Source: Cyanobium sp. NIES-981
GTDB lineage: Bacteria; Cyanobacteriota; Cyanobacteriia; PCC-6307; Cyanobiaceae
Direction: 5' to 3'
DNA: 64,000 bases
NCBI GenBank assembly: GCA_945896675.1
Contig: CAMDEM010000005.1
Span: 1 to 64,000 of the forward strand
Shown in pieces: positions 6,104 to 14,474 of the stretch (position 1 is its first letter; every line of letters begins with the position of its first letter). A program made the position numbers and the translations under genes. Below the pieces are notes generated by a model. The model ran no database searches and was not told the origin of the DNA. It was given only the letters and a program-made list of their open reading frames with translations.

Positions 6104-7902
6104 TGGCAAAACTGGATCGTCAGCGGCTACTTGGCCTCTTGCCCTACCTCGGACGGGACCGCAAACGTCTATGGGCCACCCTCGTGCTGCTGATCCCGGT
6201 GGCCGGGGCAGCCGCCATTCAACCGCTGCTGGTGGGCCAAGCGATCTCGGCCCTGCGCCACGAACCCGTGATGCCCTGGCTCGCGGGCAAGGCGGTGTCT
6301 GAACAGCTCCGCACCCTGGTGTTGCTGCTGTTGGCAGCTGTGTTGGTGCGCCTGGGCCTGCAGGGATTCCAAACCTTCAATGTGCAAGCCGTGGGGCAGC
6401 GGCTCACCGCCCGCATCCGCAACGACCTGTTCTCCCATGCCATGGCGTTGTCGTTGCGGTTCCACGACCGCACGCCGGTGGGCAAGTTGCTCACCCGCCT
6501 CACCAGTGATGTGGATGCCCTCGCCGAGGTTTTTGGCAGCGGCGCTGTGGGGGTGCTGGCGGATCTGGTGACCTTGATCGTGATCGCCGTCACGATGATT
6601 TCGATCGAGTGGCGCCTGGGCTTGCTGTTGATGCTCAGCCAGATTCCGGTGGTATTCGGAATCCTCTGGCTGCAGAGCCGGTACCGCAAGGCCAACTACC
6701 GGGTGCGCGAAGAATTGGGGCAACTCAATGCCGACCTCCAGGAGAACCTCCAGGGCCTCGAAGTGGTTCAGATGTTCCGTAGGGAAGGGGTCAATAGCGC
6801 CCGCTTCTCCCGCACCACCGATTCCTATCGGCAAGCCATCACCGGAACGATCCTCTACGACAGCTCCATCTCTGCCTTCATTGAGTGGGTAGCCCTCACT
6901 GCAGTGGCTGTGGTGTTAGGGCTGGGGGGCTCCATGGTGACCGAGGGCTTGATGGGCCTGGGCACCCTCACCACCTTCATCCTCTATTCCCAGCGCCTGT
7001 TTGATCCCTTGCGGCAGCTGGCCGAGCGTTTCACCCAGATCCAAGGGGGCTTAACGGCGGTCGAGCGGATCGGCGAACTGCTGGAGCAACCGATTGAGAT
7101 TGCGGAACTGCCGGAGAACCAAAAAACAGCCGCCGCCGTGCGCAGCGGCATCGAACGCAACAGTGCCGGGGAGGTGATCTTTGAGAACGTTTCCTTTGCC
7201 TACCGGGCCGACGATCCGATCCTGCAGGATCTCTCCTTCCGGATCAATCCAGGTGAACACGTGGCCCTGGTGGGCCCGACGGGTTCCGGTAAAACCACGA
7301 TCATTCGGCTCCTCTGCCGCCTCTACGAGCCCCAGCAGGGCCGGATCCTGCTGGATGGCATCGACATCCGCCAATTGCCCATCCCCACCCTGAGGCAACG
7401 GCTTGGCGTGGTCCTGCAGGACACCTTCCTGTTTAGCGGCAACGTGGCCGACAACCTCAGGCTCGATGCCCCCATCAGCACCGATGAGCTGCGCCAGACC
7501 TGTAGGGACCTGGGCCTGGGCCCCTTGCTGCAGCGCCTCCCAGATGGATTGGCCACCGAACTGCGGGAACGGGGCGGCAACCTCTCCTCGGGAGAGCGCC
7601 AGCTTCTTTCTGTGGCCCGGGTGGCCATCCGCGACCCCTCAGTGTTGGTGATGGATGAGGCCACGGCCTTCATGGATCCCTCCACCGAAGCCACCCTGCA
7701 ACGCGACCTCGACCGACTTCTCAATCAGCGGACCGCCATCGTGATTGCCCATCGCCTGGCCACCGTGGAGGCTGCCGATCGGATCCTCGTACTGAAAAAG
7801 GGCCGCGTGGTGGAGCAGGGCAATCACCTCCAACTAAGGGCTGCCGGGGGCCTCTATGCCCAGCTGGCAGAACTCCAGGAGCGGGGCCTCGCCGCCCTCT
7901 AG
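6103..7902 (+). CDS. ABC transporter, fused membrane and ATPase domains (MsbA/MDR type)
   Basis: A 599-residue half-transporter. The N-terminal exporter membrane domain (about 1-330) includes RFHDRTPVGKLLTRLTSDVDA, the usual coupling-helix region. The ATPase domain has Walker A GPTGSGKTT at about 391-399, a Q-loop VLQDTFLFSGN, signature LSSGERQ near 492-498, Walker B VLVMDEAT near 515 and the H-loop AHRLAT. The D-loop reads AFMD where most members have SSLD or SALD. It would form a homodimer in the plasma membrane and export lipids or drugs; the substrate cannot be read. It starts one base inside the hisG stop. Its 3' end overlaps the hydrolase gene on the other strand by 69 bases. Confidence 0.88.
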   Translation: MAKLDRQRLLGLLPYLGRDRKRLWATLVLLIPVAGAAAIQPLLVGQAISALRHEPVMPWLAGKAVSEQLRTLVLLLLAAVLVRLGLQGFQTFNVQAVGQRLTARIRNDLFSHAMALSLRFHDRTPVGKLLTRLTSDVDALAEVFGSGAVGVLADLVTLIVIAVTMISIEWRLGLLLMLSQIPVVFGILWLQSRYRKANYRVREELGQLNADLQENLQGLEVVQMFRREGVNSARFSRTTDSYRQAITGTILYDSSISAFIEWVALTAVAVVLGLGGSMVTEGLMGLGTLTTFILYSQRLFDPLRQLAERFTQIQGGLTAVERIGELLEQPIEIAELPENQKTAAAVRSGIERNSAGEVIFENVSFAYRADDPILQDLSFRINPGEHVALVGPTGSGKTTIIRLLCRLYEPQQGRILLDGIDIRQLPIPTLRQRLGVVLQDTFLFSGNVADNLRLDAPISTDELRQTCRDLGLGPLLQRLPDGLATELRERGGNLSSGERQLLSVARVAIRDPSVLVMDEATAFMDPSTEATLQRDLDRLLNQRTAIVIAHRLATVEAADRILVLKKGRVVEQGNHLQLRAAGGLYAQLAELQERGLAAL

Positions 7903-8622
7903 CCAGCTGACCAAGGTGCTGGCCAGGAGCTCGGGGGTCTCCCGCATGGCCAGGTGGCCTACTCCTTCAAGCAGCACGAACCGGTGGTCAGGGGCATAGC
8001 CCGCCAGGTGGCGCACATAGCCCGGCTGCATCACCTGGTCGCGGCTGCCCGCAATCCAAAGGCTGGGCACCTGCAAAGCCGCGGTGATCTGGGGCAATTG
8101 CCGCACGGCCCCCCGGTTGGTGCTGCAGGCCAACAAGCCCCGGGCAGCGCGCAGGTCAGCCCGCAGGGGGCTGCGAATCGAATCAGTGAAGGGAAGGGCC
8201 TGCAACCAGCCAGGCCGCCATTGCAAAAAGGTGGATCCCGCCCAGCGCACTTGGGCAAAGGCCTTCGGTTGGTACACGCCACCACCGGAGGCAACCTGCA
8301 CAATCCCTTTGAGCTGGGGTCCCAAATGGGCTGCGGCATGCAACACCACACTGCCGCCCAGGGAATGGCCCATCAGCACCACGGGCCGGTTGGGGGCGCG
8401 CTCAACAATCGCCTCCGCCAACCAGCGGCCGTAGGTAGCCAGACTCGGTTGCAACCCCCGAGGGCGGCTTGTGGTGCCAAACCCGGGTAGGTCGGGGGAC
8501 CAGAGCTGCCATTCCGGCTCCAACACCCGGGCCAGGGGATTCCAAAGCCTGCCAGCCAGCAGCCAGCCATGGACCGCCACCAGCAGGGGACGTTCAGGGA
8601 AATCTCGAAGGGATGGCGTCAT
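7834..8622 (-). CDS. Alpha/beta-fold hydrolase (BioH-like)
   Basis: An alpha/beta hydrolase of about 262 residues. The oxyanion HGW is in VAVHGWLLAG near residue 16, the nucleophile elbow GHSLGGS in the first half, the acid probably in SRDQV (after LWIAG) and the His in EGVGHLAMRETPEL. The arrangement resembles BioH, the pimeloyl-ACP methyl ester esterase of biotin synthesis, but related esterases look the same and no biotin gene is adjacent. Starts at 8640 or 8643 are possible; 8622 (MTPSLRDF) is chosen because conserved sequence begins soon after. The 5' end overlaps the divergent acetyltransferase by about 10 bases. Confidence 0.8.
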   Translation of the reverse strand: MTPSLRDFPERPLLVAVHGWLLAGRLWNPLARVLEPEWQLWSPDLPGFGTTSRPRGLQPSLATYGRWLAEAIVERAPNRPVVLMGHSLGGSVVLHAAAHLGPQLKGIVQVASGGGVYQPKAFAQVRWAGSTFLQWRPGWLQALPFTDSIRSPLRADLRAARGLLACSTNRGAVRQLPQITAALQVPSLWIAGSRDQVMQPGYVRHLAGYAPDHRFVLLEGVGHLAMRETPELLASTLVSWLEGGEAPLLEFCQLGIEAPGSP

Positions 8623-9146
8623 CGGGCAAGATCGTCCCATCACGTTGGCCTGGGGCTGTGAGTGCTACTGAGCTCCTAACCAGTCTCTACGGGGAGCAGC
8701 ACCGAATTTGCACCACTCCCAACCCCCAAATCGGCCTGGTGCTGAGCACCGAGCGACCCATCGATCTGATGGAGCTGGAGAGGTTGTGTGATGCGGTGGG
8801 CTGGAGCCGGCGGCCGATGCGCCGCGTGCGCAAGGCCCTGGAATTCAGCCTGTTGCAGGTGGGCCTCTGGCGCCACGACCAGCGCATGCCCAAACTTGTG
8901 GGCTTTGCCCGCTGCACCGGAGATGGGGTGGTAGAGGCCACGGTGTGGGATGTGGCCGTTCACCCGCTCTATCAACGGGTGGGACTGGGAAAACAGCTGA
9001 TGGTCTACATACTCGACCAACTGAAAGAGCTGGAACTCGATCGGGTCACCCTGTTTGCCGATCCAGAGGTGGTGGGCTTCTACGAAGACCAAGGCTGGGA
9101 GCTGGAACCCCTGCAGCGACGCTGCGCGTTTTGGTATTCGCCCTAA
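8613..9146 (+). CDS. GNAT family N-acetyltransferase, Ycf52/NSI type
   Basis: A 177-residue Gcn5-related acetyltransferase. The acetyl-CoA site is visible as VWDVAVHPLYQRVGLGKQLM (residues 111-130, Q/RxxGxG loop) and the C-terminal VTLFADPEVVGFYEDQGW followed by a terminal FWYSP. That combination of LFADPEVVGFY and a terminal FWY is typical of the cyanobacterial and plastid Ycf52/NSI group, whose plant members acetylate proteins and serotonin. Substrate here is unknown. The ATG at 8613 lies inside the start of the divergent hydrolase gene, so the two may share control sequence. Confidence 0.85.
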   Translation: MASSGKIVPSRWPGAVSATELLTSLYGEQHRICTTPNPQIGLVLSTERPIDLMELERLCDAVGWSRRPMRRVRKALEFSLLQVGLWRHDQRMPKLVGFARCTGDGVVEATVWDVAVHPLYQRVGLGKQLMVYILDQLKELELDRVTLFADPEVVGFYEDQGWELEPLQRRCAFWYSP

Positions 9147-9161
9147 TCCGTAATGAGTGAC

Positions 9162-10100
9162 TTAGCTCCAGCGGCTGGGATCGCTGGAACTCGGCAACTG
9201 GGAGAGGGGATGGCCCTGGCCGAGCAGATCCCGGCTGATGTTGATACAGATCCAATCCATCGGCAGACAGAAACTACTGCCATCGTTATCGAAGGGGCCC
9301 TCCACATAGGAGCCCAATCGTTCTGCAGTGAGAAAGCCTAGGAAGACCAACATCCCTGAGAGAGGATTGCCAGATGCCAGAAAATCGAGATAGACGGCCA
9401 GTCCAAAAAGCCAGCAAATGAGTCGAATAAACACGTCATAGGCCGGAGGCAAAGGGGTATTGCGGATCCTCTGAATACCCCCAAGGGCGTTTGTCATCGT
9501 TTCGGTGCAACGCAGCAGGGCATCGCGCCCCCACTCGCTGATGGCATGGTTTCGGTGCAGCTCGCCAATCCCTGAGGCGCGGAGCTTCATGGAGTCTTGA
9601 AGCGTGATCGAAGCAGGCACCTTCAGCCCATGGCACAGACCATCAACGGCATCCCTTGCATCCGACCTCCAATAGTTACGCAGTTCAAAATTCAACAACC
9701 ATACCTGCAACACCTGCAATTCCAAGAGGCGTTGCTTGGCCTGGGCCAGCCCCGATCCCTCAAGCTCAGCTTCAGGGCCTAACAGGGCTTGGAGACTATC
9801 GCGCCAGTGGCGCGCTTCATTGGTGATAGCACCCCACAGAACCCGCCCCTCCCACCAACGGTTAATCGCCTGGGTGTTACGGAAGGCCACAAAGATTGAA
9901 ACGGCAATCCCGAGCATCGACAAGCCTGTGCCATGTAAAAGCGAGAGGGTTTTTGGTTGAAAAAAATTGTTGTATTCAAAAATCAGGATGCAAGCAATGG
10001 CATAGGCAAGGATGTCACCGCGCATTCGCCAGCAAAGCTGAATCAACACCGGTAGATAATTTCGCCGCTTCACCCGGGGGGCGAGATTGTGGACTACCAA
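9162..10100 (-). CDS. Bestrophin family anion channel
   Basis: About 312 residues with the bestrophin/UPF0187 plan. Visible features are RRNYLPVLIQLCWRMRGDI before the first helix, SIFVAFRNTQAINRWWEGR (the conserved RxxxxxxRWWE region), EWGRDALLRCTETM and IRNTPLPPAYDVFIRL, then two helices and LGSYVEGPFDNDGS...LPMD. In cyanobacteria and plastids related channels carry Cl- or HCO3- across membranes (family knowledge). No ATG fits: the longest frame to 10235 overlaps the upstream glycosyltransferase by 91 bases in a shadow frame. A TTG at 10100 with AGG seven bases upstream is therefore proposed; the start is uncertain. Confidence 0.85.
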   Translation of the reverse strand: MVVHNLAPRVKRRNYLPVLIQLCWRMRGDILAYAIACILIFEYNNFFQPKTLSLLHGTGLSMLGIAVSIFVAFRNTQAINRWWEGRVLWGAITNEARHWRDSLQALLGPEAELEGSGLAQAKQRLLELQVLQVWLLNFELRNYWRSDARDAVDGLCHGLKVPASITLQDSMKLRASGIGELHRNHAISEWGRDALLRCTETMTNALGGIQRIRNTPLPPAYDVFIRLICWLFGLAVYLDFLASGNPLSGMLVFLGFLTAERLGSYVEGPFDNDGSSFCLPMDWICINISRDLLGQGHPLSQLPSSSDPSRWS

Positions 10101-10144
10101 GATCAGACCTGCGTTCTTCTGGGCTTGATTCTGCCTGAAGGAAA

Positions 10145-10891
10145 TCAGGCCTGGCGTCCCTCGGCCTGGCCGTAATAGCGGGATGCCAGCTCCTGACTGC
10201 CCACACCTCGGCGCCAGGCCCGCCTGAGCAGCCAATTGCTCCAGCCCACCGCCCAGACGCCCCGCTCAATCCAGCGGCGGCCATCGACCCGCAACGGCAC
10301 CCCCAGGCACCGCAGCCGGCAGTGGGGCTTGAGCCGCAGGACCAGATCCAAATCCTCCATCAAGGGCAGGCTGGCAAAACCACCCACCTGCAGGTATATC
10401 CGACGGCTTACCAGGAGGCCCTGGTCGCCGTAGGGCAATTGACGCCACTGGCTGCGCAGGGCTACGGCCCATTCCACCAACCGCAGGGCCGGTAGGGCTG
10501 CATCAATGGCCAACCGGAAATACCAGGCGCTGGGCTGGTACTTGCGTTTGGGGTCCTGGGGGATAGCAATAGCCCGAGCTAACTCCCTAGCAACGGCCCG
10601 ATCCCAGCCCGCTGGTAGGCGCCCATCCCCGTGCAGAAAGAGCAGCCACTCGGCTTGGGTCACTGATGCACCCAGGGCAAGTTGCCCCCCCCGCGATGGG
10701 GCGCCGCGAACGACGCGGGCCCCGGCCAACCGGGCCACCGCCGCCGTGGCGTCAGTGCTGGATCCATCCACCACCACCAGCTCAGCCAGGGGCAGCTCCC
10801 CCTGGTGGAGATCCGCCAACAACAGGGGCAGCCTTTCAGCCTCGTTGCGGACCGCAATCACCACGGCGATCGCTCCAACGGTCTCGATCAT
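10145..10891 (-). CDS. TIGR04283-type family 2 glycosyltransferase
   Basis: A 248-residue GT2-fold enzyme. The N-terminal nucleotide-sugar part reads IAVVIAVRNEAERLPLLL, then LVVVDGSSTDAT and the metal region LLFLHGDGRLP, where relatives usually have HADTRLP. The acceptor half has YGDQGLLVSRRIYLQVGGF and PLMEDLDLVLRL, typical of this group. ATG 10891 follows the TIGR04282 stop by four bases. Paired TIGR04282/TIGR04283 genes are annotated as arsenosugar-type glycosyltransferases in many bacteria, but direct proof for this protein is lacking. Confidence 0.85.
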   Translation of the reverse strand: MIETVGAIAVVIAVRNEAERLPLLLADLHQGELPLAELVVVDGSSTDATAAVARLAGARVVRGAPSRGGQLALGASVTQAEWLLFLHGDGRLPAGWDRAVARELARAIAIPQDPKRKYQPSAWYFRLAIDAALPALRLVEWAVALRSQWRQLPYGDQGLLVSRRIYLQVGGFASLPLMEDLDLVLRLKPHCRLRCLGVPLRVDGRRWIERGVWAVGWSNWLLRRAWRRGVGSQELASRYYGQAEGRQA

Positions 10892-10895
10892 GGCG

Positions 10896-11522
10896 CTACC
10901 GCCATGGGAGCAAATCCCTCGGCCAATCCAAATCCCTGCGGGTGGCGAGCAAACCCACCTCCAAACCAAGCCCTGCGGCCCGCTCCAAAGTGCAGCCCAT
11001 TACCCGGTCGCTGCCCCAAGGGATGCCTGCAAGCAGGCCTGGCTGTGCCTGGTGCAGACCGATCAGCCAATAGCCGCCGTCAGCGGCTGGCCCCAGCACC
11101 AGATCACAGCCATCGCCAGCCGCGCCCAAAAAGGCAAAGCCCGCGGCCAGATCGGCCCGTTCCAGCTGGGGCAGGTCGCTGCCGATCAGCACCACCGCCT
11201 GGGCACCCTCCCGCTTGGCTCGGTTGATTTGCCGCTGCATGCGCACGCCCAAGCTGCCGCTCCCCTGGGCAACCCAGCGCGGGCCACCGCGGGCCCCAAA
11301 GCAGCGACGGGCGGCCCTCGGGCCCAATCCATCCATGGCCACCACCACCTCCACCCCTTGCAGCTGGCTGGCCACGGCCAGGGTGTGGGCGGTGAGCACC
11401 TGCTGAATTCGGGCCGCTCTCAAGGGGCCCAGACCGCGGGAAAGCCGTTGTTTGCAACGGCCCGGAGCTGGCCAACGGGCCATCACAACCAGCTGCGGCT
11501 TTCGGGCCAAATGGGGCTTCAC
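10896..11522 (-). CDS. TIGR04282-type glycosyltransferase (DUF2064)
   Basis: A 208-residue nucleotidyl/glycosyl-transferase-like protein. Family motifs seen are LVVMARWPAPGRCKQRLSRG at the N-terminus, AVVLIGSDLPQLERADL, LVLGPAADGGYWLIGL and GIPWGSDRVM. The start is a GTG at 11522 that overlaps the HtrA stop as GTGA; no upstream ATG gives a plausible N-terminus, and the internal ATG would remove the first conserved strand. It is followed by the TIGR04283 gene after four bases, so the pair is probably co-expressed with the protease gene. Confidence 0.85.
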   Translation of the reverse strand: MKPHLARKPQLVVMARWPAPGRCKQRLSRGLGPLRAARIQQVLTAHTLAVASQLQGVEVVVAMDGLGPRAARRCFGARGGPRWVAQGSGSLGVRMQRQINRAKREGAQAVVLIGSDLPQLERADLAAGFAFLGAAGDGCDLVLGPAADGGYWLIGLHQAQPGLLAGIPWGSDRVMGCTLERAAGLGLEVGLLATRRDLDWPRDLLPWR

Positions 11523-12652
11523 CCTTGTTGCGGCAATTCGGCAGGCCTCACCACCAGTTTGGTCTTTTGATTTTGGCGGCGGATGCTGATCGTGAGCGGG
11601 GCGCCCACCCGACCACCATCGACGGCGAGCTGAACCTGGGATGGATTCTTCACATCGTTGCCTCCCACCTGGTCGATCAGGTCGCAGGGCTTCAGGCCGC
11701 TTTGGGCAGCTGGGCTGCCAGCCATGACCTCCACCACCAGCACCCCGTTCACCTCCGGAACTCGGCACTCATCGGTGCTGGCGTTGATCTCCCGGGCCAG
11801 CTGGGGGGTGAGGGCCTGCAGGCGCACTCCGATATAGGGATGGCTTGCCGTACCCCGCTCCAGGATTTGGGCCGCAATTTGACGGGCCACATTGATGGGG
11901 ATCGCGAAGCTCAAACCAGCCCCCGGGGCCTTGCGAATGGCCGTGTTGATACCGATCACCTGACCGTGGTCGTTGATCAAGGGTCCGCCACTGTTGCCGG
12001 GATTAATGGCGGCATCGGTTTGCAGGTAGGGCACCCGTTGGCCCTCACCGAGGGCATTGGTCCTCTGGATGGCACTGATGATTCCAGCGGTCACGGTGTT
12101 GTCGAGTCCCAAGGGATTGCCGATGGCAATGGCCCATTCGCCCGGCTTCACCTTGGAGGAATCCCCAAGGGGGGCCACGGGCAGGCCCGTGGCCGCAACC
12201 CGCACCACCGCCACATCGGTCACCGGATCGCTGCCCAAAACCTTGCCGCTAAAACTGCGGCCATCGGGCAGGGTGACACTGACCTCGGAGACACCCTCCA
12301 CCACGTGGGCGTTGGTCAACACAATCCCATCGGAGCGGGTGATGAAGCCGGATCCTTGGCCCTGCTGCTGCTGAATGGTGCCCCCGCCGCCGAACAGCCC
12401 CCCCAAGGGATTCACCAAACGCTTCAGGGTGTCGATCCGCACCACCGCAGGGCCAACCTTGGCCACGGCATCGGCGATCACGTTGCTCCCGCCAGGAAGC
12501 ACCGGGGTAATGGGGGCATCACTGATGCGGCCATCACGCTGGGCGCGGCCAGGGAACCCGGACAAACCGGTGCTGCAGCCAGCCAACAACAGCAGGGGCA
12601 GCACCAGGGGGGCCAGCAAGCTGGCGCGCCGGCCCTGGGGAAAAGGGGACAT
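11519..12652 (-). CDS. HtrA/Deg-type serine protease, predicted lipoprotein
   Basis: A 377-residue periplasmic or membrane-attached protease of the HtrA family. An export signal with lipobox LLAGC (Cys26) suggests a lipoprotein, which is less usual for this family. The catalytic triad is visible as His116 (VLTNAHVVEG), Asp146 (DPVTDVAVV) and Ser221 (NPGNSGGP). A Q-rich loop (IQQQQGQGSGF) precedes the protease core, and one PDZ domain follows (about 265-360, YIGVRLQALTPQL and GLKPCDLIDQVGG). It is divergent from dnaA with an 83-base gap, and its stop overlaps the TIGR04282 start. Its role is probably protein quality control; it is one of several Deg paralogues usual in cyanobacteria. Confidence 0.92.
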   Translation of the reverse strand: MSPFPQGRRASLLAPLVLPLLLLAGCSTGLSGFPGRAQRDGRISDAPITPVLPGGSNVIADAVAKVGPAVVRIDTLKRLVNPLGGLFGGGGTIQQQQGQGSGFITRSDGIVLTNAHVVEGVSEVSVTLPDGRSFSGKVLGSDPVTDVAVVRVAATGLPVAPLGDSSKVKPGEWAIAIGNPLGLDNTVTAGIISAIQRTNALGEGQRVPYLQTDAAINPGNSGGPLINDHGQVIGINTAIRKAPGAGLSFAIPINVARQIAAQILERGTASHPYIGVRLQALTPQLAREINASTDECRVPEVNGVLVVEVMAGSPAAQSGLKPCDLIDQVGGNDVKNPSQVQLAVDGGRVGAPLTISIRRQNQKTKLVVRPAELPQQG

Positions 12653-12735
12653 GGGGATTCGGGTGGCCAGGTCTGCTTTCGACTCATTAAAGGCCGAGCG
12701 GCCCCAGGGCGCTGCGTATATTCAGCACCCGCGAC

Positions 12736-14172
12736 GTGGCCCCTTCGGTGCAGCAGGCAACCCAGCTGTGGCACCAGGTTCAACAGGGCCTTCAAGCCAA
12801 TCTCAGCAAGCCCACCTTCGAAACCTGGATTCGGCCAGCGCGCTGCACAGGCTTCGACAACGGCCAGCTGACGCTGCAGGCACCCAACAGCTTTGCCTGC
12901 GGGTGGCTCCGCAAAAATTACCTGGGCACCATCGAAGCCGTTGCCTCAGAGATTGCTGGCCGCACGGTCGAAGTGCTGGTCTCCGCCGCCACGGACGACG
13001 ATCCCAACAACGCCCCCACCAACGACCCAGCCAACGGTGCCTCCACCAGCACTGCCCCGAATACCAATGACCGGGTGGCTCGTCCCCAGGCCGCTCTCCT
13101 GCCAACGGCCAAGGCCACCGGCGAAGCGCCCCGCAAGCTCAAAGCCGGGCTCAATCCGCGCTACGTCTTCAACCGGTTTGTGGTGGGCCCCAACAGCCGC
13201 ATGGCCCATGCGGCCTCCTTGGCCGTGGCTGAAGCCCCTGGACGGGAATTCAATCCCCTGTTCCTCTGTGGCGGCGTGGGCCTCGGCAAAACCCACCTGA
13301 TGCAGGCCATCGGCCACTACCGGCTCGAGATCAATCCTGATGCCAAGGTGTTTTACGTTTCCACCGAAACCTTCACCAACGACCTGATCCAGGCCATCCG
13401 CAGGGACGGAATGCAGGCCTTCCGTGATCGCTACCGGGCCGCTGATTTAATCCTGATCGACGACATTCAGTTCATCGAAGGCAAGGAATACACCCAGGAA
13501 GAGTTCTTTCACACCTTTAATGCCCTGCATGAGGCGGGCCGGCAAATTGTGATCGCCTCCGATCGCCCCCCCAGTCAAATTCCCAGGCTGCAGGAGCGCT
13601 TGATCTCGCGCTTTTCGATGGGATTGATCGCCGATATCCAGGTTCCTGACTTGGAAACACGCATGGCCATTCTGCAGAAGAAGGCCGAGCAGGAGCAGAT
13701 GGTCCTGCCCCGGAAGTTGATCCAATTTATTGCGGGTCGCTTCACCTCCAACATTCGGGAATTGGAGGGTGCCCTCACAAGGGCCGTTGCGTTCGCCTCA
13801 ATTACGGGCCTCCCTATGACCGTGGAATCGGTGGCCCCAATGCTGGATCCAGGTGGTGTCGATTTGGAGGTCAAACCTGAGCAACTCATTGAGAAAATTG
13901 CCGAGGTTTTTGGCGTTGGCGCCGAGGAAATGCGCAGTGCCAGCCGCAAGCGGGCCGTGAGTCAGGCCCGCCAAGCGGGGATGTTTTTGATGCGTCAAAC
14001 CACCAACCTCTCGCTAACTCGCATTGGAGAAGCTTTTGGTGGCAAAGACCATTCCACCGTGATGTACGCCGTGGAGCAGGTTGAGAAAAAGCTGAAAACC
14101 GATCCCCAGCTCTCCAGACAGGTGCAACAGGTCAAGGACCTGTTGCAAATGGATTCACGCCGGCGCAAGTAG
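12736..14172 (+). CDS. dnaA: Chromosomal replication initiator DnaA
   Basis: A 478-residue DnaA with the four usual domains. Domain I has [22 protein letters not shown] low-complexity Asn/Pro/Ala linker spans about residues 88-135, and the AAA+ core has [19 protein letters not shown], Walker [11 protein letters not shown] (about 177-186) and Walker [10 protein letters not shown] (about 237-245). The C-terminal DNA-binding helix-turn-helix includes [11 protein letters not shown]. The frame opens with GTG at 12736; a TATATT lies only 14 bases upstream, so a very short leader or another start is possible. No dnaN and no DnaA-box cluster is adjacent, consistent with cyanobacteria in which dnaA is not tied to oriC. 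Confidence 0.96.
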   Translation: MAPSVQQATQLWHQVQQGLQANLSKPTFETWIRPARCTGFDNGQLTLQAPNSFACGWLRKNYLGTIEAVASEIAGRTVEVLVSAATDDDPNNAPTNDPANGASTSTAPNTNDRVARPQAALLPTAKATGEAPRKLKAGLNPRYVFNRFVVGPNSRMAHAASLAVAEAPGREFNPLFLCGGVGLGKTHLMQAIGHYRLEINPDAKVFYVSTETFTNDLIQAIRRDGMQAFRDRYRAADLILIDDIQFIEGKEYTQEEFFHTFNALHEAGRQIVIASDRPPSQIPRLQERLISRFSMGLIADIQVPDLETRMAILQKKAEQEQMVLPRKLIQFIAGRFTSNIRELEGALTRAVAFASITGLPMTVESVAPMLDPGGVDLEVKPEQLIEKIAEVFGVGAEEMRSASRKRAVSQARQAGMFLMRQTTNLSLTRIGEAFGGKDHSTVMYAVEQVEKKLKTDPQLSRQVQQVKDLLQMDSRRRK

Positions 14173-14194
14173 CGCTCTCGAATCCCCCCCTTAC

Positions 14195-14464
14195 CTAGCC
14201 CAGGTCCGGAACCACGAGGGCATCGATGGCCGCCGCAAAGCCATGGTCTGCCTCCCCAATGGGAGCCTCCTCGGCTTCGGGGCGAATCGTCAGATTCACG
14301 TAGGTGCGACCAAAGCTGATATCGGGGAAGCGCTGTTGGTCTTCTGACAGGCCATTGAGCTGCTCGAGAAACAGCCGGGTGGCCTCGTAATCAGCAAACT
14401 CAATGCGGCGCTCCAAGCGCTCGGCCTGCTCGGGCTTGGGGCGAGGGGTCCAGGGCTGATCCAT
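14195..14464 (-). CDS. Pterin-dehydratase-like RuBisCO assembly factor (acRAF type)
   Basis: An 89-residue PCD-fold protein: RIEFADYEATRLFLEQLNGL, then FPDISFGRTYVNLTIRP and a terminal GFAAAIDALV, the order seen in pterin-4a-carbinolamine dehydratases. The catalytic HHP-type motif of true dehydratases is not present (QQRFPDISF stands there). The degenerate PCD-like protein encoded in alpha-carboxysome loci has been described as a RuBisCO assembly factor, acRAF. Context supports that call: it is the last gene of the carboxysome/CO2-uptake run, ten bases after chpX. It is convergent with dnaA, 22 bases apart. An ordinary dehydratase is the alternative. Confidence 0.8.
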   Translation of the reverse strand: MDQPWTPRPKPEQAERLERRIEFADYEATRLFLEQLNGLSEDQQRFPDISFGRTYVNLTIRPEAEEAPIGEADHGFAAAIDALVVPDLG

Positions 14465-14474
14465 GGGGCCAACC

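Noticed and set aside
12653-12735. Replication origin beside dnaA
   Set aside because: No DnaA boxes or AT-rich unwinding element in the 83-base gap, and dnaN is not adjacent; cyanobacterial dnaA is often away from oriC.
11525-12871. A 448-codon plus-strand frame opposite the HtrA gene
   Set aside because: Runs antisense across a clear HtrA protease and into the start of dnaA; His/Gly/Gln-rich composition typical of a shadow frame.
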